64,000 nt of DNA from Nonlabens xiamenensis (GTDB taxonomy: Bacteria; Bacteroidota; Bacteroidia; Flavobacteriales; Flavobacteriaceae): assembly GCF_003865345.1 (NCBI RefSeq), contig NZ_RMVE01000001.1, forward strand, positions 434,001-498,000, read 5' to 3'. The position numbers and the translations under genes are program-made. Positions 59,893 to 64,000 of this stretch are shown here, one piece after another; within the stretch, counting starts at the first letter, position 1; the number at the start of each line of letters is the position of its first letter. The notes beneath the pieces were generated by a model. The model had not been told where the DNA came from. It worked only from the letters and a program-made list of their open reading frames with translations, and did not search any database.

Positions 59893-60183
59893 ATGACTAA
59901 AGCAGATATCGTATCTAAAATTTCAGATAAACTGGGAATGGAGAAGACGGATGTACAGGCAACTGTAGAGTCGTTCATGAATGAGGTAAAAGATTCTTTA
60001 GAGACTGGAGAGAATGTATATTTACGTGGTTTCGGTAGTTTTATCGTAAAGACAAGAGCCGAAAAGACTGGACGTAACATTTCCAAAAACACCACGATCA
60101 AGATTCCAGCACACAATATACCTGCCTTCAAACCGGCTAAAGTGTTTGTAGAAGGAGTGAAATCAAACGTAAAAGTAAAGTAA
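59893..60183 (+). CDS. DNA-binding protein HU
   Basis: A 96-aa nucleoid protein that bends and compacts DNA. It opens MTKADIVSKISDKLGMEKTDVQATVESFMNEVKDSLETGENVYLRGFGSF with the HU/IHF signature, followed by the arm region KTGRNISKNTTIKIPAHNIPAFKPAKVFVE with the Pro near the arm tip. Length is normal. It is followed by a 30-aa basic protein gene and, farther on, RNase G, an order I associate with Bacteroidota. Confidence 0.96.
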   Translation: MTKADIVSKISDKLGMEKTDVQATVESFMNEVKDSLETGENVYLRGFGSFIVKTRAEKTGRNISKNTTIKIPAHNIPAFKPAKVFVEGVKSNVKVK

Positions 60184-60195
60184 AATATAAGAGAT

Positions 60196-60288
60196 ATGCC
60201 AAGCGGTAAAAAGAGAAAAAGACATAAGGTAGCCACGCACAAGCGTAAGAAACGTCGTCGTGCTAACCGTCACAAGAAGAAAAAGTAG
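60196..60288 (+). CDS. 30-aa extremely basic protein, probable ribosomal component
   Basis: A 30-residue frame opening MPSGKKRKRHKVATHKRKK and ending NRHKKKK, two thirds Lys/Arg/His. It lies 12 bases after the HU gene and its stop overlaps the stem of the following terminator, so transcript end and gene end coincide. Very short basic proteins of this kind are ribosome constituents; a Bacteroidota-specific small ribosomal protein (bL38) has been described in structural work on Flavobacterium ribosomes, but I cannot confirm this is the same. Too short for automatic calling. Confidence 0.75.
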   Translation: MPSGKKRKRHKVATHKRKKRRRANRHKKKK

Positions 60289-60312
60289 TGCCACACTACT
60301 TTTTCTTTTTTT
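60277..60312 (+). terminator. Terminator overlapping the 30-aa gene's end
   Basis: AAGAAAAAGTAGTG (60277-60290) pairs with CACTACTTTTTCTT (60294-60307), loop of three, then T-run; the stop codon is inside the stem. Confidence 0.9.
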
Positions 60313-60443
60313 AGGTTCTTTGACATAGGGCTGCAAGTACAGTCCGTTTAACGTGCAAGCTATGAAGTGCCTGCACACCCAAAAAATCAACATACTAGGG
60401 TCATCAGCCATTGCTGAGCGCCCAGTGTAAAACATTAGGAATT

Positions 60444-61985
60444 ATGGATAAAGAGATTATTATCCGTTCCGGTGCTACAAAAATCGATTATGCCCTTACC
60501 AAAAATGGTAGGCTGGTCGAGCTACACAAAGATGAAGATGAAAATAAGTTTGCGGTAAGCGACATTTTTATCGCAAAGGCTCGCAAGGTCTTATCCGGCC
60601 TCAATGCGTCCTTTGTGGATGTCGGTTATGAAAAGGATGGTTTCCTGCATTATCACGATCTAGGACCCAGATACCTTACCCAACTTAAATTTACCAAACA
60701 AGTCTTGAGCGGTAGACGTAAAAATTTTTCGCTTAAGGATATCAAGCTCGAAAAGGAACTGGATAAAAACGGCGCTATTGATAAAGCCGTTTCTTCACAG
60801 CAACCGATTCTTGTTCAAGTAGTTAAGGAACCTATCTCCACCAAGGGACCGCGCCTGAGCGCAGAGCTTTCCCTACCTGGAAGATATGTGGTCCTCGTAC
60901 CTTTTTCTGATCGCATTTCTATCTCACAGAAGATTGAAGACCGTGATGAAAAGAGTCGTCTAAAAAGACTTGTAAAAAGCATTAGGCCCGAAGGATTCGG
61001 CGTGATCGTACGTACGGTCGCCAAGGGCAAACTCGTAGCAGAACTGGATCAGGATTTACAGAACCTCGTTAACCGATGGGAAAATATGTGTGCCAAATTG
61101 CACAAAGCCAAATTTCCCACTAAGGTGATGACCGAGGTAAGTCGAACAAATTCCCTCATGAGAGATGTGTTTAATGATACTTACACCTCTATAGTCGTAG
61201 ATGACGAAGAGCTGTGTGAGGATATCAAAGAATATCTCAAGACCATCGCTCCACACAAGGAGTCTATTGTCAAATATCACAATCCGCGTGTGCCTATTTT
61301 TGAAAAATATGGTATTGAGCGACAGATCAAAACGTCATTCGGTCGTACCGTATCCATGGCCAAAGGTGCTTACCTGGTTATCGAGCATACGGAAGCCATG
61401 CACGTGATTGATGTGAACTCAGGTAATAGATCCAACAAAGCCGACAGCCAGGAAGAAACCGCGCTGGAAACCAATCTCATCTCTGCCTCAGAGATAGCGA
61501 GACAACTGCGTCTTAGGGATATGGGAGGTATTATTGTGGTCGATTTCATCGATATGCGTCGTTCAGAAAATCGCAAGAAACTCTATGAGCACATGCGCAA
61601 CGAAATGTCGGAAGATCGTGCCAAACACAAGATACTGCCACCCAGTAAATTTGGTTTGGTTCAAATCACCAGGCAACGTGTGAGACAAGAGGTCAATATT
61701 AAAACCCGTGAGGAAAACCCAGATGGAAATGGAAATGAGATACAAGCACCCATACTTGTCATCCAAAAAATTAACGAAGATCTGGAACGACACCTTAAGG
61801 CCGGCAAGAAAAAGATAACGCTAAACGCGCATCCTTTTGTAGCTGCCTTTATCACCAAAGGCTACCCTTCAGTGCGATCAAAATGGTTCATGAAACACAA
61901 AAAATGGATCAAAGTTATGCCCAGGGACGCTTATACTTACCTTGAGTACAAATTCAAGGATAAGGATGGTAACGAGCTCCATTAA
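60444..61985 (+). CDS. rng: Ribonuclease G/E family endoribonuclease
   Basis: A 513-aa single-strand RNA endonuclease. The N-terminal S1 domain (FVDVGYEKDGFLHYHDL) is followed by the RNase H-like and catalytic parts, GFGVIVRTVAKGK, the metal-binding Asp residues in HVIDVNSGNRSNKAD and IIVVDFIDM, and QITRQRVRQEVNIKTREENPDGNGNE. The usual Zn-link CPxCxG after QITRxR is absent; NPDGNG stands there instead, a known Bacteroidota-type variant in my recollection. The ATG at 60444 (MDKEIIIRSG) is preferred. It ends at a strong terminator. Confidence 0.92.
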   Translation: MDKEIIIRSGATKIDYALTKNGRLVELHKDEDENKFAVSDIFIAKARKVLSGLNASFVDVGYEKDGFLHYHDLGPRYLTQLKFTKQVLSGRRKNFSLKDIKLEKELDKNGAIDKAVSSQQPILVQVVKEPISTKGPRLSAELSLPGRYVVLVPFSDRISISQKIEDRDEKSRLKRLVKSIRPEGFGVIVRTVAKGKLVAELDQDLQNLVNRWENMCAKLHKAKFPTKVMTEVSRTNSLMRDVFNDTYTSIVVDDEELCEDIKEYLKTIAPHKESIVKYHNPRVPIFEKYGIERQIKTSFGRTVSMAKGAYLVIEHTEAMHVIDVNSGNRSNKADSQEETALETNLISASEIARQLRLRDMGGIIVVDFIDMRRSENRKKLYEHMRNEMSEDRAKHKILPPSKFGLVQITRQRVRQEVNIKTREENPDGNGNEIQAPILVIQKINEDLERHLKAGKKKITLNAHPFVAAFITKGYPSVRSKWFMKHKKWIKVMPRDAYTYLEYKFKDKDGNELH

Positions 61986-61990
61986 CACAA

Positions 61991-62025
61991 AAACCCGCAA
62001 GTTTTTAAGCTTGCGGGTTTTTTTT
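61991..62025 (+). terminator. rng terminator
   Basis: AAACCCGCAAG pairs with CTTGCGGGTTT, then eight Ts. Confidence 0.92.
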
Positions 62026-62099
62026 GGCCTCTGAGGAGCCATTTTATCGGATTCTCTCAATCTTTTCTAAAAACTATACTGACCACTGGTTCCAGCCCC

Positions 62100-62107
62100 T
62101 ACCTTTG
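62100..62107 (+). promoter_or_regulatory. -7 box of the thioesterase gene
   Basis: TACCTTTG, 16 bases before the ATG at 62124. Confidence 0.55.
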
Positions 62108-62123
62108 CAAAAATTTTGGATTC

Positions 62124-62633
62124 ATGGAAACAAAGACCCCAAGAGAATCATTTACCACTGTTACGGATATGGTATTACCTAGTGAAACCAATCCGCTGAA
62201 TAACCTGTTTGGTGGCGAACTTCTCGCACGAATGGACCGTGCTGCCAGTATAGCTGCGAGAAGACATAGTCGCAGAATAGTGGTGACCGCTTCTGTCAAT
62301 AATGTTTCCTTTAATCGTATGGTTCCGTTGGGAAGTGTGGTTACAATTGAAGCTCAGGTAACCAGAGCTTTCAGAACATCAATGGAAGTTCATATGGATG
62401 TTTGGGTGGAAGATCGGGAGAGTGGTCAGCGCACCAAGGCCAATGAAGCCATCTATTCCTTTGTGGCAGTTGACGATACAGGTAGGCCTGTCGAGGTTCC
62501 TTCTATTGTTCCAGAAAGCAAGGAAGAAAAAACACGATATGATGCAGCCTTAAGACGCAAGCAACTCAGCCTTGTGCTGGCCGGCAAAATGAAAGCCAGT
62601 GAGGCAACTGAGCTTAAGGCGTTATTTGAGTAA
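62124..62633 (+). CDS. Acyl-CoA thioesterase, hotdog fold
   Basis: A 169-aa enzyme that hydrolyses acyl-CoA to free acid and CoA. It carries VLPSETNPLNNLFGGELLARMDRAASIAARRHSRR, with the hotdog GG...MD helix and the preceding Asn, and SVVTIEAQVTRAFRTSMEVHMDVWVEDRESGQRTKANEAIYSFVAVD strands typical of YciA/BACH-like thioesterases. The charged C-terminal helix (YDAALRRKQLSLVLAGK) is an addition common in this group. Normal length. Chain-length preference unknown. Confidence 0.9.
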   Translation: METKTPRESFTTVTDMVLPSETNPLNNLFGGELLARMDRAASIAARRHSRRIVVTASVNNVSFNRMVPLGSVVTIEAQVTRAFRTSMEVHMDVWVEDRESGQRTKANEAIYSFVAVDDTGRPVEVPSIVPESKEEKTRYDAALRRKQLSLVLAGKMKASEATELKALFE

Positions 62634-62716
62634 AAGAGAATCACGGCGACCCATCTTCATTGACGGACAACGTACAGACAATCTAACTTACCCTCAAAAT
62701 ATAAGTACTGTCACAG

Positions 62717-63547
62717 CTATTTCTCATTAGCATCGGCAGGGATTTGGGGTACCTCAAAATTAAGTCCCCAATGTACCACATACTCTGATAAGGGACCCAT
62801 GCCCATTATTTGACGACGTGCATCAACACCTTCTGGGTTTTTTAGGTCGTAAAGCTCATATTCACCGTCTTCATTCATGGTGATTTGGCTGCCGTACAGT
62901 TGGGGTTGGCCATCATCCATCAGCATCCTGTCCTGCATGAGTGCTATATCTTGTCTTTCTAGATCTCCTTTTTTCGAGGCTTCCAAAAGCATGGGGAAGT
63001 ACTGCTTGCGTTTTTCGGCACTGGCATGTTGAATAACCAGCCAGATGGCACTCATTCCTTTATCTCCTGCGGTCTGTATGCTAGGCATCCCACATTTTTC
63101 CAATATTTGTTCTACGGCCGCCAGATTGGCCAGGTCTAATTGCTCATCCATGAGATTGTCGCTGCGGTTGTCCTGATCACGATCATAAATACGCTCTAGA
63201 ATACGGTTCAGATTCTGGCAATCTACCCTGTTGATATCCTTGATCACGGGTTCTTTTTTCATGGCTATTCGCGCTATTTCAGGATCGCGATACTCTACTT
63301 TTCTCAACACATTGTCCGCATTGATATACCAAAGTGCATATGGCGCATCTTCAGATAAGGCATCGGCCTCATCCTGCGTTAACAGGCGTCCCTCTTTATT
63401 ATAACGCTCGACATCCATAGGAACATGCAGCTTGTTTTCGACCATCAGATCCACCATTTCATGATAATTTAAGGCCGTGAGCTTTTCTTCAGGTTTTCCG
63501 CATGAAAAAAGGATAAACAAACAGAGAAAGGGAATAATTTTCTTCAT
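62717..63547 (-). CDS. DUF6624-like lipoprotein
   Basis: A 276-aa lipoprotein (FLCLFILFSC, Cys about residue 16). The body resembles the DUF6624 family: LEKCGMPSIQTAGDKGMSAIWLVIQHASAEKRKQYFPMLLEASKKGDLERQDIALMQDRMLMDDGQPQLYGSQI. The sequence is mostly helical with conserved QH, DR and YGSQ patches. It lies 39 bases from hemW on the same strand. No function has been established. Confidence 0.82.
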   Translation of the reverse strand: MKKIIPFLCLFILFSCGKPEEKLTALNYHEMVDLMVENKLHVPMDVERYNKEGRLLTQDEADALSEDAPYALWYINADNVLRKVEYRDPEIARIAMKKEPVIKDINRVDCQNLNRILERIYDRDQDNRSDNLMDEQLDLANLAAVEQILEKCGMPSIQTAGDKGMSAIWLVIQHASAEKRKQYFPMLLEASKKGDLERQDIALMQDRMLMDDGQPQLYGSQITMNEDGEYELYDLKNPEGVDARRQIMGMGPLSEYVVHWGLNFEVPQIPADANEK

Positions 63548-63586
63548 ATGACGGGTTTTGGTTGACCGCGCCTGCTCAGCGAGTCG

Positions 63587-64000
63587 TCAATTTTCTGGAT
63601 TCAAATTAAGCATAAACAATTCGCTAGCAATACCATCGCTTAAGAATTTACCTTTACGTGTCACCAGAAGCCTGTCCCCATCCAGGTAGAGGTAATGATC
63701 CCTAAGGAAACCCTCTGATTGTTCCAAAAGGTAGCTTTTAAAGCTACCCCCAAAGTCTTTTTCGACTTTATCCAATGAGACCCCATAAATAGTGCGCAAG
63801 CCGGTCATTACGTATTCATTATATCGGTCCACGGTGGTTAATACCTCTGTTTCCATAGGTAATTGCCCAGATTGAATGGCCTTGATGTATTTGATGTTGT
63901 TATTGATATTCCACCCGCGGCGTTGGCCATCAAAACTATGTGCGCTAGGACCAATACCCATATAAGATTTCCCGGTCCAATAAGCGGTATTGTTTTGGGA
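63587..64000 (-). CDS. hemW: Radical SAM family heme chaperone HemW, C-terminal part
   Basis: The gene's 5' part lies beyond the right edge; 137 codons are visible. The frame enters with NTAYWTGKSYMGIGPSAHSF, the characteristic HemW segment, then GWNINNNIKYIKAIQSGQLPMETE and the winged-helix-like C-terminal domain (MTGLRTIYGVSLDKVEKDFGG, LLVTRKGKFLSDGIASELF). HemW is a heme chaperone for the respiratory chain, once taken for an oxygen-independent coproporphyrinogen oxidase; the GxGPSAHSF core is kept. The CxxxCxxC cluster would be off the window. Confidence 0.93.
   Translation of the reverse strand, partial: SQNNTAYWTGKSYMGIGPSAHSFDGQRRGWNINNNIKYIKAIQSGQLPMETEVLTTVDRYNEYVMTGLRTIYGVSLDKVEKDFGGSFKSYLLEQSEGFLRDHYLYLDGDRLLVTRKGKFLSDGIASELFMLNLNPEN

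Overview
This window is chromosomal DNA of a marine-type member of the Flavobacteriaceae (phylum Bacteroidota). The evidence is the gliding pair gldD-gldE beside ssb and mutY, a type IX secretion sorting domain, family-typical proteins (DUF4837, DUF4175, DUF6428, a GIN-domain protein), an AlkB-type hydroxylase, and many upstream TAnnTTTG (-7) promoter boxes. The genus cannot be fixed from sequence reading alone.

Layout. 1-3079 is an A+T-rich accessory segment abutting the 3' end of a tRNA-Ile2(CAU) gene. It holds a truncated ImmA/IrrE peptidase, an operon (unknown 97-aa protein, HExxH peptidase, dCTP deaminase/dUTPase-like protein) with a 44-bp perfect palindrome in its leader, and an intact 71-aa gene whose decayed copy lies on the other side of the operon. 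3200-9130 is core: methylmalonyl-CoA epimerase, rbfA, an FtsX-type permease, dusB, trhO, an orphan secretion-signal tail, recA. 9200-22800 has an ECF sigma factor with a membrane/barrel partner, plsC, dprA, small membrane proteins, mltD, pgk and holB. 23070-29730 holds a methyltransferase, mnmG, ybeY and a large DUF4175 protein; two parS (ParB-binding) sites flank mnmG. 29900-38100 has alkB-like, gltX, an SPFH protein, a three-gene membrane-stress group, glnS, folB and tRNA-Cys. 38100-44100 has a LysE-type exporter, a GIN protein, an array of hairpin/micro-ORF units, rnr, a 57-aa membrane peptide gene and a 560-bp non-coding stretch with DnaA-box-like 9-mers. 44100-50210 has rpiB, small genes, a CDF metal exporter, gene remnants and an arsenic operon. 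50250-64000 has an OmpA protein, a C-terminal protease, rnpA, an EamA exporter, gldD-gldE-ssb-mutY, HU, a 30-aa very basic protein, RNase G, a thioesterase and the end of hemW.

Most striking across the whole window is a 14-bp palindrome, GCTTTCGCGAAAGC, in 13 exact copies (about one per 5 kb). Twelve lie inside genes and are read in all three frames (AFAKA, LSRK, RFRES). A second recurring pattern is TAnnTTTG followed by exactly four bases and then ATG, upstream of five genes, which implies leaderless messages. The parS pair, the DnaA-box-like cluster and mnmG/rnpA suggest that the window is near the replication origin; this is inference.
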